Of a stretch of DNA of 64,000 nt, positions 7,700 through 16,707 are shown one piece after another. The DNA is from Paramixta manurensis (GTDB taxonomy: Bacteria; Pseudomonadota; Gammaproteobacteria; Enterobacterales; Enterobacteriaceae), in NCBI RefSeq assembly GCF_013285385.1, contig NZ_CP054212.1, positions 2,666,001 to 2,730,000 on the forward strand, written 5' to 3'. Both the position numbers and the translations under genes were made by a program. Each line of letters opens with the position of its first letter. Position 1 is the first letter of the stretch. The notes under the pieces were generated by a model that worked only from the letters and a program-made list of their open reading frames with translations, was not told where the DNA came from and ran no database searches.

Positions 7700-8845
7700 A
7701 TGGCATTCAATTTTGACCAACGGATAGACCGACGTCACAGTGATAGCGTTAAATGGCACAAATATGGCGATCGCGATGTACTTCCGCTGTGGGTAGCCGA
7801 TACCGATTTTCTCTCACCGCCGTGCGTAATTGATGCGTTGCATGAACGGGTGAGCCATGGCGTATTCGGCTATGGCGACACGCCCACCGAACTGATTGAT
7901 GTCATCATTGCGCGCATGGCAACCCGTTACCAATGGCAGATAGAGGCAGACTGGCTGGTGTTTTTACCCGGTGTGGTTTCGGGGCTAAATATTTGCGTGC
8001 GCGCCTTTACCGCCGCGCATGAAGGCACACTGGCTCCTACGCCAATCTATCCGCCCTTCCGGACTGCGGCGCAATTAGCGCAACGGGCACAATTAAATGT
8101 CCAAATGCGTCCGCAACAAGGGCGTTGGGTGCCGGATTTTGAAGCCGCTGAAACCCAGCTAAATGGGCAAGAGCGGCTATTAATGCTGTGTAACCCGCAT
8201 AATCCGGGCGGCACCGTTTATCGTCGTGACGAACTCGAAGCACAGTTAGCCTTTGCCCAACGTCATGATCTGGTGGTGTGTTCCGACGAAATCCACTGCG
8301 ATTTACTGCTGGAACCCGGTGTGCAACATATTCCCTTTGCCAGCCTAAGCGAAGATGCGGCACAGCGTTCGGTGACACTGCTGGCACCGTCCAAAACGTT
8401 TAATATTGCCGGGCTGGGCGCCTCGCTGGCCATTATTCCTAACCCTGAGTTACGGCAGCGCTTCCGGGCCATCGCCAAAGGGATTGTGCCCTCAGTAGAT
8501 GTGCTGGCTTTCGTCGCCGCCACCGCCGCCTGGCGTGATGGGCAACCGTGGTTAGACGCGCAACTGGATTATTTACGCGCCAACCGCGATGAACTGGTGC
8601 AACGCGTCAACCAAATGGGCGGGTTAAGCGTCTATTCACCTGAAGCGACCTATCTGGCATGGATCGATGCTCATCAACTACCGGTTGCCAGCCCGGCCCT
8701 ATTTTTTGAAAAACAGGGCCTTGGCTTTTCGCCAGGGCGTGATTTTGGTGACGATGGTTTTGTGCGCTTCAACTTTGGCTGTACGCGCGCCACGCTAACA
8801 GAAGCCATTAAGAGAATGGAAACGGCGATAAACAGTTTAGGCTAA
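7700..8845 (+). CDS. MalY/PatB-family PLP-dependent C-S lyase/aminotransferase
   Basis: This 381-residue enzyme belongs to fold-type I PLP enzymes of the MalY/PatB group, which cleave cystathionine or cysteine (C-S beta-lyase) and may transaminate. Visible features are RRHSDSVKWHKY and LPLWVADTDF near the N-terminus, NPHNPGGTVY, the PLP-binding SDEIHCDL, and the Schiff-base lysine in LAPSKTFNIAGLGAS near residue 233. The usual C-terminal FNFGC followed by Arg (substrate carboxylate) is present. ATG 7700 is preferred to the earlier in-frame ATG because it aligns with family starts. It is a lone gene between cutC and yecM, so the exact substrate cannot be read; MalY regulatory function is not implied. 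Confidence 0.85.
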   Translation: MAFNFDQRIDRRHSDSVKWHKYGDRDVLPLWVADTDFLSPPCVIDALHERVSHGVFGYGDTPTELIDVIIARMATRYQWQIEADWLVFLPGVVSGLNICVRAFTAAHEGTLAPTPIYPPFRTAAQLAQRAQLNVQMRPQQGRWVPDFEAAETQLNGQERLLMLCNPHNPGGTVYRRDELEAQLAFAQRHDLVVCSDEIHCDLLLEPGVQHIPFASLSEDAAQRSVTLLAPSKTFNIAGLGASLAIIPNPELRQRFRAIAKGIVPSVDVLAFVAATAAWRDGQPWLDAQLDYLRANRDELVQRVNQMGGLSVYSPEATYLAWIDAHQLPVASPALFFEKQGLGFSPGRDFGDDGFVRFNFGCTRATLTEAIKRMETAINSLG

Positions 8846-8889
8846 TGTCCGGCACGCGCTGGCTGAGCATGTCAGCACGTGTCCGGCGG

Positions 8890-9453
8890 TTATGCGGCTT
8901 CGCTGGCAACAATTTCTTTTAGCGTCCAGGGGTGAAACTTAATCGTTACCACCCCATTGGTTACCGCCAGCGTCGGATTAGGTAAGCGCTCCTTATCTCC
9001 TTTCGGCGAGCTGGTTTTGAACGAAATGCCCGGACGTAACAGCCCTTCATCGGATAACAGCGCCATCGCTCTGGCACCAAGCGTTTCCGGCTCGCCGCGC
9101 AACACAATTTCGACATGCTCCCAGCCTTCATGGCGGTAGAGTTTGTTTCCTGGCCACGGCAGTTCAATGACGTCAATTGCCCACGGCCCCACCTGCAGCG
9201 GCTGCCGCAAGGCGAACAGACAAATAGGTCGGCCGTTAATCTGGTTTTCTGAAAATAATGTGCCCAGTTGCGAAAGACCACGTTTCCAACGTTCCGCCGT
9301 CGCTACCTGATGGCAACGCACGGAAATATGATCTGCTGTAAGGCCGGTAAGCTCTAATCCCACCAAACCGGCAAGCTCGGTTAGCGCCTGTTCGAAACGC
9401 GGTAAGTCAGTGACTAAATCGGTTAATTCTTCTGGATGATTTTTCATCACCAC
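8890..9453 (-). CDS. yecM: YecM, VOC-fold protein
   Basis: YecM is a vicinal-oxygen-chelate-fold protein of unknown substrate. The 187 residues track E. coli YecM: TADHISVRCHQVATAERWKRGL, LFSENQINGRPICLF, the metal-site-like ELPWPGNKLYRHEGWEHVEIV, and KTSSPKGDKERLPNPTLAV. Start choice is uncertain: GTG 9453 has AGAGG at a good 7-base spacing, and ATG 9447 lies two codons inside. It lies upstream of and divergent from the argS region, as in E. coli. Identity is firm and role unknown. Confidence 0.9.
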   Translation of the reverse strand: MVMKNHPEELTDLVTDLPRFEQALTELAGLVGLELTGLTADHISVRCHQVATAERWKRGLSQLGTLFSENQINGRPICLFALRQPLQVGPWAIDVIELPWPGNKLYRHEGWEHVEIVLRGEPETLGARAMALLSDEGLLRPGISFKTSSPKGDKERLPNPTLAVTNGVVTIKFHPWTLKEIVASEAA

Positions 9454-9764
9454 GGGTTTTCCTCTTTTTTAAGGTAGCGTTCTTAAACTTTATTCAGCGC
9501 ATATATCGCTATTAAGGACCAGATGAAGCTTATAATTTTCAAGCTATTGAGAATTTTCCATATGGATATGCGTCATTTACCTACCTTCACTCTGTTTAAA
9601 ACTGGTATTAATACCATCAATTGCTTTATAAAGATAATTTTAACCTTATGTTTTTATTTATCTTTATTATAAAAATAAGTAAATTCCTAATTCTGGGGTT
9701 AACAATTGCAGCCTAACAGCCTTTCTTATAAATTTACCGCCACCACCACACAAGGAATAGTTCT
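9454..9764. other. AT-rich intergenic region upstream of yecM and the 40-aa gene
   Basis: No coding signal is visible here. The stretch is markedly AT-rich (runs such as TTTTTATTTATC near 9652) and must hold the divergent promoters of yecM and the small gene at 9765. A perfect 14-base palindrome TGGTATTAATACCA sits at 9603-9616 and could be an operator. Confidence 0.5.
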
Positions 9765-9887
9765 ATGAGTACGCTGATTATTATCGCGGTGCTGATCGCG
9801 CTGATTGTGTTTTCCATAGCACGCCACTGGAAGGCACGTAACGCGAAAATGGTGATCAAACCCTCTCGTCACCCTCGCCGCCGCTAA
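9765..9887 (+). CDS. 40-residue single-pass membrane microprotein
   Basis: This short gene encodes an N-terminal hydrophobic helix (STLIIIAVLIALIVFSIA) followed by a strongly basic tail (RHWKARNAK, then KPSRHPRRR). An AAGGA ribosome site lies 8 bases before the ATG. A strong 10-bp hairpin follows the stop by 10 bases, so it looks like an independent monocistronic unit between yecM and argS. The positive C-terminus suggests an N-out/C-in orientation in the inner membrane. I do not recognise a named family. The combination of start signal, transmembrane helix and terminator-like hairpin argues it is real. Confidence 0.6.
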   Translation: MSTLIIIAVLIALIVFSIARHWKARNAKMVIKPSRHPRRR

Positions 9888-9897
9888 GTCGTCCGTT

Positions 9898-9924
9898 GTG
9901 GAAACACTCCCCCCGTGTTTCCAC
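9898..9924 (+). terminator. Strong hairpin after the 40-aa gene
   Basis: GTGGAAACAC (9898-9907) pairs perfectly with GTGTTTCCAC (9915-9924) around a seven-base loop. There is no U-tract, so it may be a Rho-type end stabiliser or a processing signal rather than a classical intrinsic terminator. Confidence 0.5.
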
Positions 9925-10074
9925 CCCTCAAGGCTGCTGACGCCTGAACACAAATAACGTATACTTTTCCCCTTCATTTTTCCGCGGCGCTATTGTACAG
10001 CATTCTGTCTGGCGTCGTGACTGTAATAGCCGGGCCGTTTCTCGACCCGGTTTTTAGCATAGTAAGGTAACCCG

Positions 10075-11805
10075 GTGAATATTCAGGCTCTTCTTTCAGA
10101 AAAAGTCAGTCAGGCGATGATTGCGTGCGGCGCCCCGGCCGATTGCGAACCTATGGTCCGTCAGTCGGCTAAAGTCCAGTTTGGTGATTACCAGGCCAAT
10201 GGCATGATGGCCGTGGCAAAAAAACTGGGGCAGCAACCACGACAACTGGCAGAACAGGTGCTGCAACGCCTCGACCTGGAAGGAATTGCCGAAAAAATTG
10301 AGATCGCCGGCCCCGGTTTCATTAATATCTTTCTCGATAAGCAGTGGCTGGCGCAACAGATTGACGCTACCTTGCACGCCCCACGGTTAGGTGTCGCCTC
10401 CGTTGAGCCACAAACCATTGTGATTGATTACTCCGCGCCCAATGTGGCAAAAGAGATGCATGTCGGTCATCTGCGCTCCACGATCATTGGCGATGCGGCG
10501 GCCCGTACACAGGAGTTCCTCGGTCATCGGGTGATCCGTGCCAACCACGTGGGCGATTGGGGTACCCAGTTCGGTATGCTGATTGCTTTTCTGGAAAAAC
10601 AGCAGAATGAAAACCACGCCGACATCGCGCTGGCCGACCTTGAGGCATTCTACCGGGAAGCGAAAAAAACCTACGATGAAGATCCGGACTTTGCCGAGCG
10701 CGCGCGCGGTTACGTAGTCAAACTGCAGGGGGGCGATGAGTATTGTCGGGTAATGTGGAAAAAGCTGGTCGACATTACTATGACACATAACCAAAAGGTT
10801 TATGACCGTCTGAACGTGACGCTGACGCGTAAAGATGTCATGGGTGAAAGCCTGTATAACGATATGCTGCCGGGTATTGTAGCCGATCTGAAAGCCAAAG
10901 GGCTGGCGGTGGAGAGCGAGGGCGCAACAGTGGTTTTCCTTGATGAGTTTAAAAACAAGGAAGGCGAACCGATGGGCGTTATCATCCAGAAAAAGGATGG
11001 CGGCTACCTGTATACCACGACCGATATCGCCTGCGCGAAATATCGCTACCAACATCTTCATGCCAACCGTGTGCTCTACTATATCGATTCGCGGCAGCAT
11101 CAGCACCTGATGCAAGCCTGGACGATTGTCCGCAAAGCTGGTTATGTTCCGGACTCTGTACCGTTGGAGCATCATATGTTCGGTATGATGTTAGGCAAAG
11201 ATGGGCGTCCGTTTAAGACCCGAGCCGGCGGGACGATTAAACTTATCGACCTCTTGGACGAGGCGGTTGATCGCGCTACCCGTCTAATCGCCGAAAAAAA
11301 TCCTGATATGCCAAGTGAAGAGCTGCACAAGCTGGCGAATATCGTTGGGATCGGCGCGGTTAAATACGCCGACCTGTCAAAAAGCCGCACCACCGACTAT
11401 ATCTTCGACTGGGATAATATGTTGGCCTTTGAAGGCAACACCGCCCCTTATATGCAATATGCCTATACCCGCGTGTTATCGATCTTCCGCAAAGCGGGTA
11501 TTGATGAAAATACGCTAACCGGCAGCGTTGTGCTGGCGGAGGAGCGCGAGGCGGCGCTGGCTGCCCGTTTGCTGCAGTTTGATGAGACCATCACCCAAGT
11601 TGCCCGCGAGGGGACCCCGCATGTGATGTGTGCTTATTTATATGACTTAGCCGGTCTGTTTTCTGGCTTCTACGAGCATTGTCCGATTTTGTCGGCGCAA
11701 GATGACACAACGCGCCAGAGCCGCCTCAAACTGGCGTTGCTAACCGCGAAGACGCTGAAACAAGGGCTTGATACCCTCGGTATTGAAACCGTAGAACGGA
11801 TGTAA
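10075..11805 (+). CDS. argS: Arginine-tRNA ligase
   Basis: ArgRS charges tRNA-Arg with arginine using ATP. The 576-residue protein is nearly identical in layout to E. coli ArgS: N-terminal additional domain (MNIQALLSEKVSQAM, GDYQANGMMAVAKKLG), the class I signature in NVAKEMHVGHLRSTIIGD near residue 130, GHLR and the tRNA-interacting NHVGDWGTQFGM, and the GMMLGKDGRPFKTRAGG region replacing KMSKS. The C-terminal DALR anticodon domain ends DTLGIETVERM. The start is GTG 10075, preceded by AAGG, giving the family N-terminus. It is a single-gene unit with a strong terminator. Confidence 0.98.
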   Translation: MNIQALLSEKVSQAMIACGAPADCEPMVRQSAKVQFGDYQANGMMAVAKKLGQQPRQLAEQVLQRLDLEGIAEKIEIAGPGFINIFLDKQWLAQQIDATLHAPRLGVASVEPQTIVIDYSAPNVAKEMHVGHLRSTIIGDAAARTQEFLGHRVIRANHVGDWGTQFGMLIAFLEKQQNENHADIALADLEAFYREAKKTYDEDPDFAERARGYVVKLQGGDEYCRVMWKKLVDITMTHNQKVYDRLNVTLTRKDVMGESLYNDMLPGIVADLKAKGLAVESEGATVVFLDEFKNKEGEPMGVIIQKKDGGYLYTTTDIACAKYRYQHLHANRVLYYIDSRQHQHLMQAWTIVRKAGYVPDSVPLEHHMFGMMLGKDGRPFKTRAGGTIKLIDLLDEAVDRATRLIAEKNPDMPSEELHKLANIVGIGAVKYADLSKSRTTDYIFDWDNMLAFEGNTAPYMQYAYTRVLSIFRKAGIDENTLTGSVVLAEEREAALAARLLQFDETITQVAREGTPHVMCAYLYDLAGLFSGFYEHCPILSAQDDTTRQSRLKLALLTAKTLKQGLDTLGIETVERM

Positions 11806-11845
11806 AAAAACGGCGTCGCGGGTTATCGACACGCGACGCCGTTCT
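11803..11845. terminator. Bidirectional terminator between argS and flhE
   Basis: The stem ACGGCGTCGCG (11810-11820) pairs perfectly over 11 bp with CGCGACGCCGT (11832-11842), with an A-tract on the left and a T-rich right side. It overlaps the end of argS and faces the convergent flhBAE transcript. Confidence 0.85.
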
Positions 11846-11860
11846 TCCTGCCTGGTTTTC

Positions 11861-12256
11861 TTATTGATAATTCACCATCACCTCATTACGCCCCACCCGC
11901 AGTGGCGGAAATAATCCTCCCTGCCCCGGCACCGTATAGATAAAGCGTAACGCTTCGCTGGCGGAAACGTTAGCAAGCCCGCGCGTCGCGCCACTGCCGC
12001 CCTCAATGGCGGTACAACGCGACCCGGCGCAAAGCTGAACCTGTAATCCAGCCGGTATCGGCTCGCTTATCGTATAACGCCAGTAAACCAGCGTGATATG
12101 GCCGTTGATGGTTTCGGCGGCGCGTAACGGCGCAGAAGACGCCGCGACGCCACGATGGCTTAAAGCCACACCGCGCCCGCTCGCCTGCCAGGCGCCGGTT
12201 GCCGCCGGGGTTGCCAGAGGGAACAGCAAAGATAGCGTGAAAATGAATTGCCTCAT
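11861..12256 (-). CDS. flhE: Flagellar protein FlhE
   Basis: FlhE is a periplasmic protein tied to the flagellar export apparatus; in Salmonella it has been linked to limiting proton leak through the export gate. The 131 residues start with a signal peptide (FIFTLSLLFPLATPAATGAW). The mature part has the family segments GHITLVYWRYTISEPIPAGLQ, a Cys pair in QLCAGSRCTAI, and RFIYTVPGQG, then NEVMVNYQ at the end. Its ATG overlaps the flhA stop by 4 bases, so it is the last gene of flhBAE. Confidence 0.92.
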   Translation of the reverse strand: MRQFIFTLSLLFPLATPAATGAWQASGRGVALSHRGVAASSAPLRAAETINGHITLVYWRYTISEPIPAGLQVQLCAGSRCTAIEGGSGATRGLANVSASEALRFIYTVPGQGGLFPPLRVGRNEVMVNYQ

Positions 12257-14337
12257 CCCTGCCCGCCAATGGTCGAAGTCATACGAATCTGTCGGTTTTC
12301 GGTCAATTCCATATTGGAAAGTACCGCCAGTTGCGGCAAGTTACGGCGCAGAAAACGCGCCAGTAACGCTCTCAGCGGATGATTAACCAACAAGACCGGC
12401 GGCGCGCCTACCATCTCCTGGTGTTGAAGCGCCTGTTGCGCCTGGTCCAGTAGCCGATCGGCCAATCCCGGTTCCAGCCCGCCACCGCCCTGTAATGCCT
12501 GCAATAACAAGCGTTCAAGCGCGGTATCAAGGCCAATCACCTGCACTTCACCCTGCCCCGGGAACCACTGCTGCGTAATTGCGCGTCCCAACGCAACGCG
12601 CACCACCGTGGTTAGCTCATGCGGATCGCTTTGCAATGGCGCATGTTCCGCCAGCGTTTCGATAATGGTACGCATATCGCGGATTGACACGCGCTCTGCC
12701 AGCAGATTTTGTAGCACCTTATGCAAGGTAGTCAGCGTCACCACGCCTGGCACCAAATCTTCGGTCAACTTCGGCATCTCCTGGCTCACACGGTCCAGCA
12801 GTTGCTGCGCTTCCTGGCGACCAAATAGCTCGCTGGAGTATTGCCCAATCAGATGATTGAGATGTGTGGCGACGACGGTACTGGCTTCCACCACCGTATA
12901 GCCCTGAATTTGCGCCTGCTCTTTTAACGCGCTTTCAATCCAAATTGCGGTTAGGCCAAATGCCGGATCGACGGTCGCTTCGCCGGGTAGCGTACCCACC
13001 GCCGTGCCGGGGTTAATCGCCATCCAACGCCCGGGCCACGCATCACCGCTGCCAATCTCAACCCCTTTCATTAAAATACGATAACGGGCGGGCGGCAGAT
13101 CCATATTGTCGCGAATGTGCACCACCGGCGGCAGAAAGCCAACTTCCTGGGCGAATTTTTTACGGATACTGCGGATCCGCCCTAATAATTCGCCATCCTG
13201 CTGGAAATCCACCATCGGAATCAAACGATAGCCCACTTCCATTCCCAGTGAGTCTTCAAGCTGAACATCGGTCCATGACGCTTCAATTGGCGCCGCGCTT
13301 TCCTGGGGCTTCAGGTTTACCGGCGTAACGTTTTTCGGTTGTAATTGTTTACCGCGCATCCACCAAGCCAGGCCTAATAACCCGGCAGTGAACAGTAAGA
13401 AAACGAAGTTTGGCATGCCGGGAACCAGCCCCAGCAACCCCAATACCCCGGCACTTAACATCATCACGCGTGGGTTATTAAACAGTTGGCTGACCATCTG
13501 CTCGCCAACATCCTGGTCGGTACTCACCCGCGTTACGATCACCCCAGCCGCAGTAGAGATGACCAACGCCGGGATCTGTGCGACTAATCCATCACCAATG
13601 GTTAACAGCGTATAGCTGGCCGCCGCATCGCCGAGTGATAAGCCATGCTGCGCCACCCCGACCAGCAGGCCACCCACCACGTTAATCACCATAATCATGA
13701 TGCCGGCGATGGCGTCGCCGCGGACAAATTTACTGGCACCGTCCATCGAACCGTAAAAGTCGGCCTCTTGCGTAACATCGGCGCGGCGCTTTTTCGCTTC
13801 ATCTTCACCGATCAAACCGGCATTTAAATCGGCGTCAATCGCCATCTGTTTACCCGGCATACCATCCAGCACAAAGCGCGCGCCCACTTCAGCGATACGC
13901 CCGGCACCTTTGGTGATCACCATAAAGTTGATGATCACCAAAATGATGAACACCACGATACCAATGGCGAAATTGCCTCCGACGAGGAAATGTCCAAACG
14001 CCTCAACAACACGACCGGCAGCGGCGGCGCCGGTGTGCCCTTCCAGTAAAATGATACGGGTCGAGGCAACGTTAAGTGCCAGTCGCAGCAAGGTGGAAAA
14101 CAGCAGAATGGTTGGGAAAGCGGCAAAATCTAACGTGCGCTGGGTAAACATCGCAACCAGCAATACCATGATCGATAAGGCGATATTGAAAGTGAACAAC
14201 AGGTCGAGAATAAACGGCGGCAGGGGCAACACCATCATCGACAGGATCAGCAAAATGAGCACCGGCCCGGCGAGCACTTGCCATTGTGTATCCTTGATAT
14301 TGCCCGGTAAGCGAAGTAAAGCGGCCAAATTAGCCAT
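12253..14337 (-). CDS. flhA: Flagellar export gate protein FlhA
   Basis: FlhA forms the nonameric export gate of the flagellar type III secretion system. The 694-residue protein has an N-terminal half of about eight transmembrane helices, the FHIPEP-family cytoplasmic loop (MPGKQMAIDADLNAGLI and EADFYGSMDGASKFVRGDAIAG), and a C-terminal cytoplasmic domain starting near residue 350 that docks export substrates and chaperones. ATG 14337 gives the family N-terminus (MANLAALLRLPGN). The gene starts inside the end of flhB (8-base overlap) and ends overlapping flhE. Length agrees with E. coli (692). Confidence 0.98.
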   Translation of the reverse strand: MANLAALLRLPGNIKDTQWQVLAGPVLILLILSMMVLPLPPFILDLLFTFNIALSIMVLLVAMFTQRTLDFAAFPTILLFSTLLRLALNVASTRIILLEGHTGAAAAGRVVEAFGHFLVGGNFAIGIVVFIILVIINFMVITKGAGRIAEVGARFVLDGMPGKQMAIDADLNAGLIGEDEAKKRRADVTQEADFYGSMDGASKFVRGDAIAGIMIMVINVVGGLLVGVAQHGLSLGDAAASYTLLTIGDGLVAQIPALVISTAAGVIVTRVSTDQDVGEQMVSQLFNNPRVMMLSAGVLGLLGLVPGMPNFVFLLFTAGLLGLAWWMRGKQLQPKNVTPVNLKPQESAAPIEASWTDVQLEDSLGMEVGYRLIPMVDFQQDGELLGRIRSIRKKFAQEVGFLPPVVHIRDNMDLPPARYRILMKGVEIGSGDAWPGRWMAINPGTAVGTLPGEATVDPAFGLTAIWIESALKEQAQIQGYTVVEASTVVATHLNHLIGQYSSELFGRQEAQQLLDRVSQEMPKLTEDLVPGVVTLTTLHKVLQNLLAERVSIRDMRTIIETLAEHAPLQSDPHELTTVVRVALGRAITQQWFPGQGEVQVIGLDTALERLLLQALQGGGGLEPGLADRLLDQAQQALQHQEMVGAPPVLLVNHPLRALLARFLRRNLPQLAVLSNMELTENRQIRMTSTIGGQG

Positions 14338-15481
14338 CGATTTTGTTCTCTCCAGCAAAGTCTAGTTCTGCCGGTACCGGCAGTTGTTCAGGTTGTTTCG
14401 GGATCAGGCCGCCTTCCACTTTCCAGCGCCGCAATTGCCAGACCCAGGCCAGCACTTCCGCCACCGCCGCATACAGCGTGCCGGGAATGTTCTGACCAAT
14501 TTCACTATGCCGCCAGAGCGCACGCGCCAGCGGCGGGGCTTCCAGCAGCGGAATACGGTGTGTTTGCCCTAATTCGCGAATTTTTAATGCCACCTCGCCA
14601 GCGCCTTTCGCCAGCACTTTGGGCGCGCTCATTTTTTTCTCGTCATACTGTAGCGCTACCGCATAGTGCGTTGGGTTAGTGACAATCACATCTGCTTTTG
14701 GCACATCGGCCATCATCCGTCGCCGCGCTGCCGCGCGCATCGCCTGGCGGATCCGTCCTTTCACATGCGGGTCGCCCTCACTCTCTTTAAATTCATCGCG
14801 GATTTCCTGGCGCGTCATGCGCAACTGCTTGAAATAGCTGAACAGTTGCCAAAACACATCAAATCCCACCATTGGCAACAGGCCAAGCACCACCAAAAAG
14901 CAGCACACGGCAACGATATTCAATCCGTGCGCCAGCGCTTCTACCGGTGATTCGGTGATCAGGCGTAACATCTCCGGCCACGTGCTGGAGAGATACCAGC
15001 CGGTGACGCAACCGACTAACACCGCTTTCAGCACCGCCTTAAGTAATTCGGCCCATGCCTGCGCGGCGATCATGCGTTTAAGCCCTTTTAAGGGGTTCAG
15101 CTTGCCGAAATCGACTTTGATCGCTTTTCCACTCAGCACCACACCACCCAATAACATTGGCGCGGCGATCGCTACCAGAACCAACCCACACATTATCGGC
15201 AATAATGACCAAATGGCTTGCCCAAGCAAGCTGCTGATATGTCTAACAATCTGCTTATCATCGCTGATGATGCCGTGATCAAAATGCAGACCAGAAGCGA
15301 CCATTAAACCCAGTTGCCGCGCCATCGGTTCGCCGCCGAACCAGAGAATCAGCAAACCGGTTGCCAACATCAGTAAAGAAGTCAGTTCGCGCGAACGCGG
15401 AATTTGCCCCTCTTTACGCGCCTTCTCAATTCGCTGGGGGGTGGGGGATTCGGTTTTTTCCTCGTCGCTATCTTGCGCCAC
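14330..15481 (-). CDS. flhB: Flagellar export switch protein FlhB
   Basis: FlhB sets substrate specificity of flagellar export. It has four membrane helices in the first ~210 residues and a cytoplasmic domain that self-cleaves at Asn-Pro-Thr-His; here the motif appears as IVTNPTHYAVALQY. Other landmarks are SPTPQRIEKARKEGQIPRSREL and GFDVFWQLFSYFKQLRMTRQEI. The best start is GTG 15481 (VAQDSDEEKTE), giving 383 residues like E. coli's 382; a TTG at 15505 would add eight residues without a clear ribosome site. It begins the flhBAE operon about 140 bases after cheZ, where an FlhDC-dependent promoter is expected but not recognised by eye. Confidence 0.96.
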   Translation of the reverse strand: MAQDSDEEKTESPTPQRIEKARKEGQIPRSRELTSLLMLATGLLILWFGGEPMARQLGLMVASGLHFDHGIISDDKQIVRHISSLLGQAIWSLLPIMCGLVLVAIAAPMLLGGVVLSGKAIKVDFGKLNPLKGLKRMIAAQAWAELLKAVLKAVLVGCVTGWYLSSTWPEMLRLITESPVEALAHGLNIVAVCCFLVVLGLLPMVGFDVFWQLFSYFKQLRMTRQEIRDEFKESEGDPHVKGRIRQAMRAAARRRMMADVPKADVIVTNPTHYAVALQYDEKKMSAPKVLAKGAGEVALKIRELGQTHRIPLLEAPPLARALWRHSEIGQNIPGTLYAAVAEVLAWVWQLRRWKVEGGLIPKQPEQLPVPAELDFAGENKIDG

Positions 15482-15590
15482 GGCGAATACTCTTTCGACA
15501 GACAAGTCCAGCGGCTAGCATGCCAAAAACCTCGCCCGCTGATTGCGCGAGTAACCGCTGAAAATGGGGGTTATTTCAGGGATGATAATC

Positions 15591-15610
15591 AAGCGGGCGG
15601 CTGCCCGCTT
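15591..15610 (-). terminator. Hairpin between cheZ and flhB
   Basis: AAGCGGGC and GCCCGCTT pair perfectly over 8 bp around a four-base loop, 11 bases after the cheZ stop. The downstream minus-strand sequence is only moderately T-rich, so it may be a weak terminator separating the che operon from flhBAE. Confidence 0.45.
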
Positions 15611-15620
15611 GCAGGAGAGA

Positions 15621-16265
15621 TTAGAAACCGAGACTATCCAGTAAGTCGTCAACCTGATCTTGATTAGCCAATACGCCAGGCGCTGCGGCATTGACCTGCG
15701 GACCATTTAGCAAACTGGCGCTCTCATTTTTCTGACGGGCGTTGGCTTCCGGCATATTTTCCAGTAGCACCATGAGCAACTGGCGTTCTATTTCCTGGAT
15801 CACATCCATCATGCGCTTAATGACCTGGCCGGTGAGGTCCTGGAAATCTTGAGCCATCATAATTTCAAGCAGTTGCGTATTGGTAAACGCGGTATGCTGT
15901 GGCACCGCCGCCAGATAGCCACGCGTATCCGAAACCAACTGCCGGGCATCCGACAACTCGACCGGCTGTTCAAACCACGCGTCCCAACGCGACTGGAGTG
16001 CTTTCGCCCCGTTCTCTAACTGCGCCTGACGCGGCTGCGCAGCTTCGACGCAATTTAGCGCTCGTTCCGCCGCTTGCGCCGTCATTTGTACCACATAGTC
16101 CAGGCGGTCCCGCGCGTCAGGAATCGCTTCCGCCGCTTCGGCAATCGCCCGATCCAGCCCCAACTCACGCAGGCTGTCTCGCAACATCCGGGTTAATGAC
16201 CCGATGCGAGAAATGATGTCGTGTGCCGAGGCCGCATCCAGATCTGGTTTCGGAAGTTCGCTCAT
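15621..16265 (-). CDS. cheZ: CheY-P phosphatase CheZ
   Basis: CheZ dephosphorylates CheY-P to end tumbling signals. With ATG 16265 (GGAG five bases upstream) the protein is 214 residues, the E. coli length. The segment RMLRDSLRELGLDRAIAEAAEAIPDARDRLDYVVQMT forms the long helical hairpin; the catalytic Gln sits in MMAQDFQDLTGQVIKRMMDV near residue 147. The C-terminal QDQVDDLLDSLGF is the conserved CheY-binding tail. It is the last gene of the chemotaxis operon. Confidence 0.97.
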   Translation of the reverse strand: MSELPKPDLDAASAHDIISRIGSLTRMLRDSLRELGLDRAIAEAAEAIPDARDRLDYVVQMTAQAAERALNCVEAAQPRQAQLENGAKALQSRWDAWFEQPVELSDARQLVSDTRGYLAAVPQHTAFTNTQLLEIMMAQDFQDLTGQVIKRMMDVIQEIERQLLMVLLENMPEANARQKNESASLLNGPQVNAAAPGVLANQDQVDDLLDSLGF

Positions 16266-16274
16266 CACGTCTCC

Positions 16275-16664
16275 TTACATACCCAGTTTTTCGAAGATTT
16301 TACCCAGCTTCTCTTCGAGGGTTGCCGCAGTAAAAGGTTTCACCACATAGCCGCTAGCGCCCGCTTGCGCTGCCGCAATAATGTTCTCTTTCTTCGCTTC
16401 CGCCGTGACCATCAAGACCGGCAATTTGCCTAATGCCCCATCGGCGCGAATGGTTTGCAGCAATTGCAACCCATCCATATTCGGCATGTTCCAATCTGAA
16501 ATCACGAAGTCAAAGTCGCCAGCGCGCAGTTTATTCAACGCATCTGCGCCATCTTCGGCTTCTTCCACATTGTTAAATCCCAGCTCTTTTAGCAGGTTAC
16601 GTACAATACGACGCATCGTATTGAAGTCGTCCACCACTAAAAAACGCATATTCTTGTCTGCCAT
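16275..16664 (-). CDS. cheY: Chemotaxis response regulator CheY
   Basis: CheY carries the phosphoryl signal from CheA to the FliM switch. The 129-residue receiver domain has the acidic pocket Asp12/Asp13 (VVDDFN), the phosphoacceptor Asp57 (VISDWNMPNMDG), Thr87 in LMVTAEAKKENI and Lys109 in YVVKPFTAATLEEKL. The frame is open far upstream but ATG 16664 gives the exact family start (MADKNMRFL). It lies between cheB and cheZ. Confidence 0.98.
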   Translation of the reverse strand: MADKNMRFLVVDDFNTMRRIVRNLLKELGFNNVEEAEDGADALNKLRAGDFDFVISDWNMPNMDGLQLLQTIRADGALGKLPVLMVTAEAKKENIIAAAQAGASGYVVKPFTAATLEEKLGKIFEKLGM

Positions 16665-16707
16665 ATCCACTCCTGTTTCTTCTCGCGCCTCTTGGGACGA
16701 GCCTGCG

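Noticed and set aside
10387..11175. 262-residue antisense frame within argS
   Set aside because: It is the reverse frame of a highly conserved synthetase gene and shows no start signal or recognisable domain.
13910..14365. 151-residue plus-strand frame opposite flhA
   Set aside because: It is antisense to conserved membrane-helix codons of flhA, with low-complexity composition and no ribosome site.
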